DNA of 64,000 nucleotides from the NCBI GenBank assembly GCA_033439265.1, contig JAVTVX010000031.1, positions 13,863,001 to 13,927,000 on the forward strand. Reading direction: 5' to 3'. Positions 23,861-37,192 of this stretch are shown one piece after another. The notes under the pieces are model-generated. The model worked only from the letters and a program-made list of their open reading frames with translations, made no database searches and had not been told where the DNA came from. Source of the stretch: Dillenia suffruticosa. Lineage: Eukaryota; Streptophyta; Magnoliopsida; Dilleniales; Dilleniaceae. The first letter of the stretch is position 1; every line of letters begins with the position of its first letter. Made by a program: the position numbers and the translations under genes.

Positions 23861-24875
23861 AAAAAAATGTGTAAAAGAATTAAAAAATTCTGAATAGAGG
23901 AAGTCTCGACAAGATGATCAGATTCTTTCCTTCATCTTTGATCTATGCCAAGGGCCACTACTCTCTCTCTTTTATCCCTTCATCTTTGTCGGTGACCATC
24001 AGTATCTCTCATCTCTTCTCTTCTCTTCTTCTATATTCTCTCCTTTATATCTTTTGTTCTCTAATTTTGATCAATAAATCGACAAAGGCAAAAGAGCTAG
24101 AACTGATAAAAAGGAGAAGGAGAGAAGAAATGTGGGGATAAAAGAGAATTGAGAGAAAAGAGAAAAGAGAAATAGAAGGGGAAAAATAAAGACAAAAACA
24201 AAAAAAGAAAACAGAGAGCATAGGCAAATGATCAAGTCGATCAAGAAAGAAAAAAAATGATCCAATTGATAGAGAGAAAAAGGAAGAGAGAGATTTTTTT
24301 ATTTTTCTAATTATTTGATCAGCCCATTTATTAGTTTAAACATGATTTGTCAAACCTAATTCAGAAATTTGGGAAAAACATGTAGCTACCCGTGAACTCG
24401 TATTGATCCTCTTTTTTTCACAATATTTTAAACTTGAAATTATAAAAATTCGTCACTACACATGTCACGTTTTTGGTGAACATACCCAACAAATAAACCT
24501 AAACCTAAGCCTAAACCTAAACCATTTCTTTTAATGATAAAAATTTTAACTTTCAAATTTTCAAAAATCAAATTGTAGAACTCAATTATATATATATATA
24601 TATATATATGTCTTAGCAGTTAATGTGGATTTTCATCGTACAATGTGCGATGGTCACGATGGGGTGTTGTTTCCATGCGAGTTTCAGTTTCAGGAATAAA
24701 GGCCTCTCTCCTTTAATCCTAATTTGGTTTTTGGTTGGGATTTGCAGGCGTAAGGAGGACTGAAGGGTCCATTTCATTAACACAAAACAGAATTTTCTAC
24801 CCACATGAATAAGACATGGAATTTTGATTAGTTGAGGATCAGATTTCTTTTATCAATGCCTAATGAAAATTAAAT
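23861..24875. other. Gene-free purine- and pyrimidine-rich DNA
   Basis: Contains a T/C-rich block (about 23930-24060), an A/G-rich block (about 24090-24300), a degenerate CCTAAA hexamer array (24495-24523) and an AT repeat (24588-24609). No gene is supported. Confidence 0.55.
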
Positions 24876-25511
24876 TCAATTAATTTTTCAAGACAATTGA
24901 ATATTTTGGAATTTATTAGATTATGAGTTTGGTTAAGCCAACTCGTATTTTGGAATTTGATGCATATTTCGATCAGCCCAGGTTCTCCACGATTTCATAT
25001 TTTTTAGAAGTAGGTTGAATTTCAGAAATTGTCTGAACAACATTAATTAAGCGAATAACTATTTCATGTGTAGATTGTGAACCTACTAAGTATTTTAGTA
25101 ATATTCTTTTTTAATAACAACTGATAGTATAATTAATTTAATTATTAGTCATGTGATTGAATATAAGTCAATCATACTAATTAATTCAGTGATTGAATCA
25201 TTACATTGAAATTCATATTTTCTTCCTAGACTTCAAATTAGAAAAAGAAATTAAAAAATTCAATTGAAATTAATGTGATTTACCTTTTCATTTGATCCCA
25301 AATACAATCATATGAATAGTCAAACCCTATCTACATATCACAAACTTACGCTATGTATGCGTACAAATCAAATCTGATAATTTCACAAGTTAATTTTTGA
25401 AAATAAATGACTTTTAAAAATATAATTATTTTGCAATCCATGGTCCAAACTTTGGGCTATATAAACACTTCATCTTATGTTGCATATACGCATTCCAAAG
25501 AGACAAGGAAA
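24876..25511 (+). promoter_or_regulatory. A2 upstream region with TATA box
   Basis: This region is repeated almost base for base before A3 (about 36494-37192). TATATAAA at 25458-25465 lies 47 bp before the chosen ATG; the A3 counterpart is TATAAA at 37141. The distance suits a short leader of about 20 nt. A longer in-frame start at 25407 would put the TATA box inside the coding sequence, so the ATG at 25512 is preferred. Confidence 0.6.
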
Positions 25512-26821
25512 ATGGCTCCATCACTCCCAGTGTTAAGCCTTCAAGAGCTTGTGAAAGAGCCCTTGTCTCAAATCCCAGAGTCATATAAGCTTGTTGATGA
25601 GCAAGAACTTCCAGCTCTCTCTAACACGTCCTTCGTGCCTACCGTCACCATCATCGACATGAAAAGGTTGGTCATGGAGGAATCAACGGACCATGAGTTA
25701 GAGAAGTTGCACTTGGCCTGCAAAGAGTGGGGAGTCTTTCAGGTTTTCTCTCCTAAGCTAAGCTACCCTTATTTGTTTTCTTCTTCCTTTTTCTCTTTCC
25801 ATTTTGTGTCAATTTAAACATCTTCTTCACTCAAATGAGAGTTACAATGAATTCTATATGAGAGCAAAAATTTTGATCCAATTCTTGTAAGACCCAACTC
25901 CTTTATTCTAGGTTAGGTAAGTTTTATGGGAAGAAATATTATTTATTAAGATTAAACTGGTTGTGTCTAGCAATATGTCCATTAGTACAAATATAGTCTT
26001 AAAAAAAAAAAAAAATCCCTAATTGTATATCTAGCAAGAAGTGTATATTCCAAGATTTTCTATATTATTGGAATTCTTGAAATTTTTCTTAAGAAAAGGT
26101 TTTCTAATTGCAACTTTTCACTTTTTACACACAAAAGTAAAATCTAGAAAAATTACAATAATAGCACATTCATCTCTTTATATAGAATCATAAGAGTGAT
26201 TTATTTGAGTAACGATCATTTTCTACTTGATTTATACTTTGTAAATTCTGAAGTTCTTTTTTGTTTTTAAGTTTTCCATATTTTTTCTTGCTTTCTTTTT
26301 AGCCGACCACTTTGTTCAATCTTCAATATCATCCTTAGTGATAAAAATTTATGGCAATTGTGTCTTCCATGACTCATAGCATCTATTATCAACAACGTAA
26401 TAATCTTAGTAGAATCCATCTAAACAAGTTTTTGTTTACAATCAATGAGAACTTTTTTTCTTCTTCCATGTTTTTGCTATCTTCGCAATTAGATTCAATG
26501 AAAGAAAATAAAATAAGTAGGGAAGAAGTACTCAAATGACTAATGGATTGTCCATATTGGGGTATAGTTGGTGAACCATGGGGTTAGCTCTTCATTGGTT
26601 GAGAAACTGAAAGCTGAGATTGAAGAGTTTTTCAAGCTTCCTTTGGAAGTGAAAACAAAGTACCAAAGAAAGCAAGGGGAATTTGAAGGATATGGACAAA
26701 GCCTTCTTTTCTCAGAAGATCAGAGGCTTGATTGGGCTGATCGACTATTTTTCTTAACCAATCCTGTGCATAAAAGAAAACCACATCTTTTGCCAGAGTT
26801 CCCTCCATCGCTGAGGTATAA

Positions 26822-26872
<51 letters not shown>

Positions 26873-27800
26873 AGGTATAACTGCTCATCACTTCCATGAA
26901 ATCTTTTAATTAACAACATATGTTTCAGGGATACGATGGAGTTGTATTTGGTGGAATTACAAAAATTGTCCATCACACTTTTGGAATTAATGGAAAAGGC
27001 TCTAAAGATAAAGAAGAGAGAGATGGTGGAGAAGTTTGAAGATGGGATGCAAGCGGTGAGAATGACTTACTATCCACCATGTCCACAACCAGAGAGAGTT
27101 GTGGGATTCAGCCCACACTCAGATGCCACAGGCATAACCATCCTCCTGCAAGTCAACCAAGTGGAAGGTCTCCAACTCAAAAAAGATGGGATTTGGATTC
27201 CTCTGCAACCCCTCCAAGATTCCTTTGTTGTCAATGTAGGAGACATTTTAGAGGTCAGCTTGCATGTCTCTTTCATTCAACTTGGAAGAGTCCCATTAAA
27301 AATTGCTAATTCTGATCAAGCGCCTAAAATCAATTTTTTTAGTTAAAAAAAATACTCAATTTTTTTACTGGAATCTCATTTTTCAAACTTCTATTTCTCT
27401 TCTTATAAAAACACTTATAGTCAAATCGCTCACTGACATATTGTACAATATAATTTTGTTTATGGGTTCATATTAAATTTGAATTCGTCCTAATAAGATC
27501 CTTCTTTTGTTTCTTTTTATTATTATTATTCTTTTGCAGGTTATAAGCAATGGGGTCTATAAAAGTGTAGAGCACAAGGTGACTGTGAACCCGGAGAAAG
27601 AGAGAATATCCATAGCCACATTCTTCAACCCAAAATTTGAAGTTGAGTTTGGACCTGCAACCACTACTCTAAACCCTCAAACTCCGTCATTATTCAAAAG
27701 AGTAACGGCAGAAACCTACCTCAAAGAGAGTACGTCCCGTAAACTCGACGGAAAGTCACTCTTGGAGATTTTGAAGATCAATGGGAATCCGACCAAATGA
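25512..27800 (+). CDS. 2-oxoglutarate/Fe(II) dioxygenase, subfamily A copy A2 (intact, 354 aa)
   Basis: Exons 25512-25742, 26568-26815, 26929-27253 and 27540-27800 (231+248+325+261 nt) join with GT-AG introns into a 354-aa frame. The DIOX_N domain covers about residues 47-155 (TIIDMKRL, then ACKEWGVFQLVNHGV). The catalytic barrel has TYYPPCP (206-212), iron ligands H223, D225 and H280, and R290-x-S292 for 2-oxoglutarate. All are intact. As an SRG1-like DOXC enzyme it should oxidise a specialised metabolite in the cytosol; neither substrate nor reaction type can be read from sequence. Intron positions and phases equal those of the B genes, showing common descent. Intron 2 is short (113 bp) and begins with a CT repeat. 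A3 is a near-identical but broken copy. Confidence 0.95.
26824..26871. repeat. (CT)n microsatellite in A2 intron 2
   Basis: About 24 CT units start eight bases after the intron 2 donor. Homologous tracts of other lengths follow exon 2 in A3 and the A' relics. Confidence 0.95.
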
Positions 27801-28954
27801 TGCTTGAGAACAATTGAATATACTAGTAAAGCACCCATCTACATGTGCGTGTTATTATATATATGTATGCACGTAAACATAAAATCTTAACAGTTTCTTT
27901 TTCTGTCTCTACTAGTTGAGCTTTTGTTTTAGAATGGTTTTTACGTGGATAAAACCTCTACCATTGCTTAGCCCTAGCCATCATACCATCTCCACGATTC
28001 CTCCAATGTTAAATAAGCACTCTTTGCAACAAAAGTATTTGATTATGTAAATACACTACAGTTGGTGTGTGAAACGTGTATTTTTTTTATTTTTTGTTTA
28101 ATGATTGTATCCTATATAAGTGTTGAGTCGATTTTTAGTCGGTCGACATGGTTTACTAACTTTAATAAATCCGCACCTAAACCATGTGATTCCCCTTGTT
28201 TAGGGGATCCAATCAAGAAATGGATTCTGTCTCTCGATAATGGGTCTCAGAATACTCCAAAAAGCTCCTAGAAAGAAAGCCCATGATGGATGGTATTTGA
28301 TTTTTGATAAAATCAAAATTTAGATTTTGTTTCTAATAAATATGCAACCAAATACATAGATATATATAGAGAAAAAAAATACAACAAATTCCATCAAACT
28401 CTAACTAAAGAAGGAAAATATATATATGACAAGTATTAGACAGGAAAATAAAAGATTGATTGGTGTATTTGGTCTGAAATGGTTCAATACCCTTCTTTAA
28501 GGCTATTTATAGATGAAAAACTAATGGCAATTTGTTTAGGTATAAAATGGACTTAGCTTGTCGCGACCCGAACTTCTTGTTGCATCAAAAACTAGCCCAC
28601 AGTTGATCGCAATCTTGTCAAAGATGATCAAATTTGATTCTAATTCTGACCCATCTACTTGTTAAACCCCACTTAAACTAACAACAATTTGAACCTTAAT
28701 CCTAATAATTAGGGTCGGCTAAACCCCTCTTAATTAAACTTATTTGTAAATTTTTAATGTTAACAATTGGGATTAGTTATATTGACTAAAATATTTCTTT
28801 TACAGATATTAAAACACAAATAAGTTAATTAAAAAAAACTAAATGGCATAAAACAACAAAATAATCATGGTAAAAATAGGTAATATTTTATCTAGAATAA
28901 TAGTAATGAGAGCAGTTCAAACATTATTAATGAAAAATTAGAAATGTTTTGTGT

Positions 28955-28990
<36 letters not shown>

Positions 28991-29341
28991 GCCTCCTAAA
29001 AGTTTAAAGCCAAGTTGTTTGGAAGACTGAACTAGGCCTAGGCAACGAAGCTTTGGGCTATGCAACATACCAGCCCATGTTTACTCGGGCCCGGTTGGGT
29101 ACACAGCAGAACTATCAGCCAGAGAAGTTGCACAGAGTAATTGGGCCACTTAATTCGAAGTTTAGATGTCGACTGGCTATTCATGAGCAGCCCATATCTG
29201 TTCATGGTTTGATTTGGGTTGATATTGATCTCAGCTGAAAGGCCGAGAAAGGTGTGATTTGGGTTGATATGGCCGCGGATGAATAATACCACTCAACATA
29301 TTGACTTATTCGGCTAGGAACATTGTATTTAGCCCCACTGC
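27801..29341. repeat. 3' spacer of the A2 unit
   Basis: Matches 829 onward and 45542 onward with indels and some reshuffling. No gene is seen. A GT/GA dinucleotide tract lies at about 28955-28992. Homology breaks after GCAAACATC at about 29348, where unrelated sequence begins; the other copies continue. Confidence 0.7.
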
Positions 29342-29670
29342 AAACATCTATAATTAGCTTTCCATGCAATCATATGCTCCCGGATTATTTGTTTAGAGGG
29401 GTGGCGGACCATCACCCACTAAGGGTCTTGATTCAGGAATGTGGAACAATTCTAACGGAGGTGCAGGTAAGTATAGTGAGACATGTATATCATAAAGCTA
29501 GTTGCTATGCGATAAGCTTTGCATGCGTGGGGCTGGAAGTGGTTATGGGAACGACAGAGTTATCAAACCCCCCGGCTGAGCTGTTGCAACTTATTAGAGA
29601 GGATACGAAGAGAGTCATTTTCATGAGGAAGGGAAAGCTGGTTTCGGGGACTAGGTGTGGCTCCTAGGTT
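29342..29670 (+). mobile_element. RNase H-like (RVT_3 type) fragment of a non-LTR element or captured gene
   Basis: The frame 29323-29667 contains HPLRVLIQECGTIL, then a valine-rich strand and RHVYHKASCYAISFA. This resembles the C-terminal part of plant RNase H domains (HPL..LI..C, HVYREAN..AD.LA). Those domains are common at the end of plant LINEs and in related host proteins. The conserved catalytic residues of the first half are absent and no reverse transcriptase is nearby, so this is a truncated piece. It is followed directly by the Copia LTR at 29689. Confidence 0.5.
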
Positions 29671-29824
29671 GGGTTAGTGGGTGTTTCTTGTTAAAATAGA
29701 TCTAAATAAAACTCAGATTTAGTTAATCATTATAATTGATTTAATCAATCATTATGATTGATCAAATCAATTATCAATCATTCAACCATAATGATTAATT
29801 TAGTTAATTATTATGATTAACTTA

Positions 29825-30472
29825 CACTACAAAAAAAGCGGAATTTAGCGACGAACTTTAGCGACGAAACATATTCGTCGCAAATCTGCAACAAATTTAG
29901 CAACAAAAAATGTTATCGTCGCAAATTAGCCATAATTTTAGCAACAAAAATATTTTCGTCGCAAATTTAGCAACTAAAAACTTTTTCGTTACAAAATTCG
30001 TCGCAAATTTGTGACGAAATTTATTTGAAGCAAAATTCGTGGCAAATTTGGGACGAAAAAATATTTCGTCGCTAAATTTGCGACGAATTTGAAAATTCGT
30101 CGCAAACTTTGCGACGAATTTAAAAAATCGTCCCTAAATTTGCGACGAAAAATAAATTCATCCCAAAAATAGGGACGAAAACGAAATTCGTCCCTAAATT
30201 TGGGACGAAAACGAAATTCGTCCCTAAATTCGGGACGAATTTAAAATTTGTTCAAAATTATTGGGACGAACTTCTGAATTCGTCGCTAAATTTGGGACGA
30301 AAATGAATTTGTCCCTAAATTTGCGACGAATTTCTAAATTCGTTGCAAAATTAGCGACGAATATTTATATTCGTCGCAACAAATTTGATTATTTGTTGCT
30401 AATTTTGTTGCAAATGAGTGGGAAAAATAACATTTATGATAAAATTCGTCGTTAAAATTTATTTTTCAGTAA
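29825..30472. mobile_element. CACTA-derived MITE, 648 bp
   Basis: Starts with the perfect terminus CACTACAAAAAAAG and ends in a degenerate TTTTTCAGTAA. The flanking target duplication is TTA (29822-29824 and 30473-30475). The interior is a dense run of GCGACGAA/TTCGTCGC and GGGACGAA/TTCGTCCC palindromic repeats. The GGGACGAA variant is not seen in the other two CACTA elements, so this is a distinct subfamily. It sits in the LTR of the Copia relic. Confidence 0.8.
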
Positions 30473-30871
30473 TTAGATACATTTGATCATTCAACCATTA
30501 CAATTAATTTGATCAATTATATATATTTGATTGATTTAATCAATTATTATGATTGATTTTTTTTAATCATTATAAATTTAGAAAATTAATTTTATTTTGA
30601 TTATTTTTCTTTTCTTTAATTGTTAGTTTTTTGTATAAATAGAACTCATCTTTACTCTTTATAATCAAGCAACTAGAGACAATGTTCTCTCTTGCAATTA
30701 ACTTTCTATCTTTTCTCTTGTAATGTTCCTTAGCAATCAATACAAAGAAAATTCTTTTTTTTTTCATTTTTTTCATTTTTTTCTTCTTTTTCGTATACTT
30801 GATATTATACTTTCAATTTTATCTTGATATAATTGTTCTACGTAAAAGTGGCTCTAAATTGTATGTCTTGA

Positions 30872-33625
30872 TATAATACCTGTATATAAAAAAAAAAAAA
30901 AAAAAAAAAAAGAGAGAGAGAGAGGAAAACACAGCGTTTTGCCCAAAACGCTGCGTTTTCTCCTCCCCAATTAGATTAGGGCTTTCAGCCCTAATCTCTC
31001 TCTCTCTGCCTCTCTCCCGATTTTCTCTCTCGCCCGTCGCCTCTCCGCCACCATCTCCACTATCTCCGCCGTCCTCTCTCTCTCTCTCTCGATCTCGCAC
31101 TCTCTGTCTCTCTGCCTCTCGAACTCTCTCTCTCCTTCGCACACTCCCTCTCCCGCGAAATCTCCCTCCGCCGCTGCTCCTCCTCCTCTGCAAGAGCACC
31201 ACAGCGCGAGCTTCCCTGCGCAAGCGCGCCGCAGAGCGAGCTTCCCTGCACGAGCGCGAGCGTGCAACTGCAGTCGTCACGAGCGCGCGCCTCAACCACG
31301 AGCGTGCTAGGCCCCAGCCCGCGAGGGCGCCAGCCCACGAGCCCACGACGGCCCGTGAGCCCGCAACCTGCTCTCTCTACCGAGAGCCTTCCTGCAATGT
31401 TCGCTGCTCTCTGCCGCGACCTCACTGTTAGAAACCCTAGGCCGCGACCCTTCCACTGCACAGGTAAGGGCCGATTGTTGATCAATAGTTTAGGGGTTTT
31501 AATTCTCTTGGTAATTAGGGTTAAATTGTTAAAGTGTGCTTTGGTTTGGAAACATTATAGGAGTTCGGATCGAGTTGTAGGCACACGGACGCTAGGGCTG
31601 CAAGTTACGGAAACCATAGGTGAGAGAAATTTAAATCTTTTCGATAAATTGAGTAAATTTAGGGTAAGAGATCTTGTATATGTTTAGGATGTATGTATAT
31701 TCGATTAGAATGTATTTTCTGACATTTTACATGTGGTTATTAAGGTTAAGTATAGGTTTTATAGTAATTAGGCTGTTTGATACAAAAAAAGTATGTTAAG
31801 GGATGATAGAATTCTGTTAGGTTGAATAGAATAGTTTTTTCCAGAGTTTAATTTGAAATGTGTATAAAAAATATTATGGTTATATAAAATTCAGAGGAAA
31901 ATTGGGAAAATTGTTAGAAATTAGAGAAAATTTAGAAATATTGGGAATTTAAAATCATTAGTGATGCAAAGAATCTTGGTTCCTGAAATTGAAGAATTTG
32001 GTATGTGTTATATATAGGAAATTTCATAAAACCTAGAATTTGGGGTGAACTAACAATGAAATTGTGATTATTGGTATAGGACAACCCCTTCGAAGGTTGA
32101 GAAGGGTTACCTTGGATTAAATTTCGGAATTGGGAGTGGATACCCTCCCTGGAGGTGAGTGGATGGTTCATCGTATAGTAAATGAGCAAAATGATTTGAA
32201 ATTCTTTGAAAAATGATTTTGAATGATTTGTACATGTTTTATATGAAATTATTTGTGATTGTGGGATGTCTAAATAGAAATTTGAATTACGAATGTATCC
32301 TATGAAATTATAAATGAATATGTGCCATTTGTATTGGATATTTGATATGTAAATGCTTGTAGCATGATTTTGGAATTTTTTTGATTGATAAATGGTACAT
32401 TGATGGAAATTTGAATGATTGTGAAATGATGGTGCATGAGTGTAATGGGTATAGTCATTCCCTCCACGGAGCGACCTGACGGGGTGGCGTGGTTGGGGTT
32501 TTATTGCGAGAGAGGTATACGTGGCCTCTACTCTGCCACGTATTACTATCTAGATTGCACCCCGGGGAGGTACGAACCAACGCCAGGGAAGGGGGTAGTG
32601 TTTGTGATACTGAAATGAAAAATCCCCTTGCGGGCTTCCGTCTTGGTTCGGCCAAACGCAGGACGGAAGTAATTTCGATGGGACCCTTGTGATTTTCTGA
32701 AAGAAATTTGATGTGAATACATATTTTATGAATTATCTGATTTATTGAAAATGTTTCGATATTTATATGAAGTGTTGTTTGAGATATACTTTGATATTCT
32801 CACATTCACCCCTAATTTATTACACAATCATACCATTGCACTCCACTCACTGAGTATTTCCCAATACTCACTCCTCTGTTTGACATTTTTCAGAGGAAGT
32901 TTAGGTCTGTGATAGAAATTGGAGTTTGGGAAGATTTATCCGCTGTTTTGTGTAGGTATAATAGTGATGTAAGGTTATTTTAGTTGATTTTGAAATCGAT
33001 GGAAGGGAAGACTTGTATAATTCTTTTGGTATGGATTAAATCAATACTTGTTTCATATATAGAAGCAAGTATTGATGGAATCCTTAATTAGTTTGTAATT
33101 GAACTTTGTTTGAAACTTGTTACTTTGTTTTAAATTCTATTTTTGCTAAACTTATTGTTCAAATGGGACATTTGATTTGAAATATTGGGATTCGTTGCTT
33201 TCTTTTGATTTTATGAAGTTATGCACATCTCATATCGTTTGGATTTTACTGACGCTAACTCGTTTTTTCAGACGAGCGTTAGTAAAATCTTGCGACTATG
33301 ATTTGGGACTTCTTGTATTTTAAATGTTTTATTTGTACTAAAAATTCTGGAATGGCTGGGATGGCCAATTTTGCATGCGTTCATGTACAGGAACCCCCGT
33401 CCCATTTGTGTATTAACGCATGTTAGAGTGTACAGGGATGGACTGGATAAGTCATTTGCATGTCTATTGTTATATGATTTTCCTATTTCTGATGGATTTG
33501 TGTATTGGATGAGTTGTTGTGCTGATTGTAGTCTAACGAAGTCCCGATATATGGGGAGGTTCTACCCGTATATCGAGACAACGCGGCGGCTGTTGCGTGG
33601 TCGATCCGAGAATCGGGGCGTGACA
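30872..33625 (+). mobile_element. Ty3/Gypsy solo LTR, 2,754 bp
   Basis: Begins TATAATACCTGTATA (TG mutated to TA) and ends GGGCGTGACA. It is flanked by the 5-bp duplication CTTGA (30867-30871 and 33626-33630). Its layout matches the LTRs of the element at 48281-58141: an A-run, a CT-rich leader with TTAGGGCTT, a GC-rich 'GCGCGAG' zone, and a 3' end with ATGGGGAGGTTCT and CGGGCGTGACA-type sequence. No internal region is present, so it is a solo LTR left by LTR-LTR recombination. It lies inside the LTR of the Copia relic. Confidence 0.9.
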
Positions 33626-36493
33626 CTTGAAACATACGAAGAGTATAATACTGAGATTAAAAATTTTCAATATGATATCAGAGCAAATTTCGAATTTTTC
33701 CTCTTCGAGATTAGGTGATATTTTTACTCAAATGAATTTTTTTTCACAACAATTCTCTTCCATTTTTCTTATATTTTCAAATTATTTCCAATGAGTGGTG
33801 CATATTAAGAGATCCTTAAACTCAAGAAATCTCTTGAGTCACATTACAAAGGACCCTCTTGATAAGTCAAATCCAATATTTGAAGAGTGAAAAATGAGAG
33901 ATGACCAAGTGTTTATCCTACTCACAAATTCTATGGATCAAATTCATAAAACTATGGCCACTTGCTCTCCGAACTTTAAAACCCTTTAGGATTAAATATA
34001 TAATCTTTATAGGCAAGAGTCAAATTTAGAAAGAATTTTCTAGATAAAAAAACGAATTGCTAATATCAAGAAGAATGAGAAGACTATCTCTCAATTATTT
34101 GATAAATATGAAGACTTTTGAAACGAATTCAAAATTTTGAAACTAATCACAACTGACCTTAAAATTTTACAAAAAATAAAGAATGAAGACAAGTCCTTTG
34201 GACTTCTCATTTCTCTTGGAGAGCAATTCGCATATGTTCGTTAAGATATTATTCGAATGAAGGATTTTCCTTCATACCTAGAAGTGAGATCCATGATCTA
34301 ACGAGCAGAAGTAAGTATGAATCTTGACGATACTTCTTAATCCAAAGTAGAAGGGTATGGTTTCAATTCGACTATAGAAAACCAAGTGGCCAACAAAGCG
34401 CAACACATGGCAAAAAGGGTATGTATTTACTACAAAAAGCGTAATCATTCGCAAAAAAAAATATTAGTTTCTTCATCCTCACATGAGACCTAAGCACATG
34501 AAAAGAAGGGGTCAAATCTCCTCAATTGTAGTCCAAAATGCAACAGTTGAGTCGACAATCAAAATATCGTATCAAAAGTATTCTTCAAGCAAGTAACAAC
34601 CAATTTAGGTATTTGCTTAAACTCAACTTTGAATTTTCAAGATTGATTAGTAGATTTTGATTGCGATCATCATATGATTAGGGATAAAAAGAAATTTAAA
34701 AAACTAAAACCCCTCTTAAATTATAAAATAGTCAAGCTTGCTAATGGGAGTAATTTGAATGTAAAAGAATTCGAAAAAGTTAATTTTTTGGGAAAAAACT
34801 CATATACTTTAAATGTTCTCAAATTTTTCTCTAATCTTATGTTTATTAGTCAAATTTCTAAATATCAAAATTGTAAAGTTTCATTTGATCCTGACACTAT
34901 TATTTTTAGGATCTCAAAACAAATTAAGTGATTGATAGTGGATTCAGGTGAAACAATCCATATTTTTTAAATTAAGATAATCATGCACACACGGCATATC
35001 AAGGAGAAAATTATATTTTGTGGCATAGTAGGTTTGGTCATCCTAGTACATAAGTTTTGAAATGCATATTTCCAACAAAAAATTGTGAAAAAAAAAACAT
35101 TCGGAAGCTTATATTTTTTGAAAATAAACTCAAATATATTATCCGATTTCATAAACAACTTATAAAAATACTTTTAATCTTGTACATTCTGATATTTGAA
35201 TATCTTATGTAATATCTAAATGAAATTTTAAATATTTCATATCTTTTATTGATCACAAGACTAGAGACACATGGATATATATGTTCACTTCAAAAACACA
35301 AGCATTCGAAATAGTTAAAAACTTCTACAATTACATCACTAAGCAATACAACGCAAATATAAAAATACTTAGAACAGACAATAAGGGGAATATATGAATC
35401 ATGCATCACAACTTTTCTAGAAGAAAATGAAATAATCCACAAAATCTCGTGTTCATATACTCCCCAATAAAATGGAATAGCTAAAAAAAAAATCGATATT
35501 TACTTAAGATAGCAAGAACAATCATGTTCTATACCAACACGCCTAAAATTTTTTTGAGTGATACAGTTAGTACTGTCGCTCACTTAATTAACGGCTTACC
35601 CACTAGGATACTCTATGAAAAATCTCCTTTGGAAGTTCTTACTAAGATCAAACCAAATATTATTTACTTAAAATTGCTTGGATGTATATGTTATATACAT
35701 ATACCAGAATAATTTAGAAATAAATTGGATAGAAAAGGGAGATGGTGCGTTTTCATACGATATGGATCATTTCAAAAGAGTTATATATGTTATATTCCTA
35801 CAATTCATAAAATATACACATCAAAAGATGTGATATTTATAGAAAATGAGTTTTATTTTTATAGATATAAGTAAAGAGAAGACACCAAAAAGGGAAGATC
35901 TATAAGTTTTTTTATTAACTCCAAATGAAATTAGCAATCATTCTCGTTATTCTAATGAAGAGGAAAATCCAAAACAAAAGGAAAGAGAATTATCAGAAAA
36001 TTCTAAACAAAAGAAAAATGGAAACTCCTCCAAAACTGAAAGAAGTATGGAGTAAGGGGGAGACCAAATCCAAGAAGATTTACTTCCTTCATAAGTAAAT
36101 AAGGAGTCTAATAACTCGTCATCATCTCCACCACTACTCAGAAGGTCAACATGGCTGAGATTTCCTCCATCAAGATGAGAACACTACATTTCCAAGATCA
36201 CATCTTATCTTATTTGCTGACTATTATACTACCACTACTGTTTCCTTATATCACCAAGTGTTCTTGAGTCATTGATCAAGTACAGGAGTTTGGAAACTTC
36301 AATAAAGCCAATGATCACCCAGAATAGAGAAAAATAATGAAAGAAAAACTAGATACTCTCACAAAGAATAAGACTTGGGAAATAACTCTTTCAAAAGGAA
36401 AAAAAGCAATCGGATGTAAATGGATTTACAAGATCAAGTATAAAATTTTTCCAGATTTGTTGTCCATTTCTTTTCTTTTATTTAGCATGTTTC

Positions 36494-37192
36494 ACTATTC
36501 ATTTAATTTTTCAAGACAATTGAATATTTTGGAATTTTTTAGATTATGAGTTTGGTTAAGCCAACTGGTATTTTGGAATTTGATGCATATTTTGATCAGC
36601 CCAGGTTCTCCATGATTTCATATTTTCTAGAAGTAGGTTGAGTTTAAGAAATTGTCTGAACAACATTAATTAAGCAAGTAAATAAATATAAAATAACTAA
36701 TTCATGCGTAAATTGTGAACCTACTAAGTATTTTAGAAATATTCTTTTTAATAACAACTGATAGTATAATTAATTTAATCATTAGTCATGTGATTGAATA
36801 TAAGTCAATCATACTAATTAATTCAATGATTGAATCATTACATTGTATATGCAGTTTTTTATTTGCTTAAATCTGATATTTTTTAATAGAAATTCATATT
36901 TTCTTCTTAGACTTCAAATTAAAAAAAGAAATTAAAAAATTCAATTGAAATTAATGTGATTTACTTTTTCATTTGATTCCAAATACAATCATATGAATAG
37001 TTAAACACTAACTACATATCACAAACTTACGTCATGTATGCACAGCAAATTAAATCTGATAATTCCACAAGTTAATTTTTGAAAATAAATGATTTTTTAA
37101 ATATAATTATTTTGAAATTCATGGTCCAAACTTTGGGCTGTATAAACACTTCATCTTATGTTGCATATACACATTCCAAAGTGACAAGGAAA
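36494..37192 (+). promoter_or_regulatory. A3 upstream region, copy of the A2 promoter
   Basis: Near-identical to 24876-25511, including TATAAA at 37141-37146. The homology starts right after the truncated Copia relic, whose right edge therefore marks the boundary of the duplicated A unit. Confidence 0.65.

Larger units (their letters stand above)
29689..36446 (+). mobile_element. Truncated Copia retrotransposon relic with two nested insertions
   Basis: The 5' LTR starts TGTTAAAATAG at 29689 and ends TTTTCA at 33669. Without nested elements it is about 570 bp, with TATAAATA at 30634-30641 as its likely promoter. TGATATCAGAGC (33673-33684) is the primer-binding site, with one mismatch to the initiator-Met sequence. 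Degraded gag follows, with a zinc-knuckle remnant near 34420, a protease region (34660-34920), GAG-pre-integrase (WHSRFGHPST, 35020), integrase pieces (35240-35710) and the start of reverse transcriptase (GCKWIYKIKYK, about 36412-36446). It stops there: the catalytic RT, RNase H and 3' LTR are absent. Many stops and frameshifts make it an old relic. Confidence 0.8.

Noticed and set aside
24495-24523. CCTAAA array resembling a telomere repeat.
   Set aside because: Units are 6-mers with variants, not the plant CCCTAAA 7-mer, and there are only about five; ordinary simple repeat.
25407-25511. Upstream in-frame start for A2 (adding 35 residues).
   Set aside because: It would place the TATATAAA box inside the coding region, and the extension is absent from the B genes and the A' copies.
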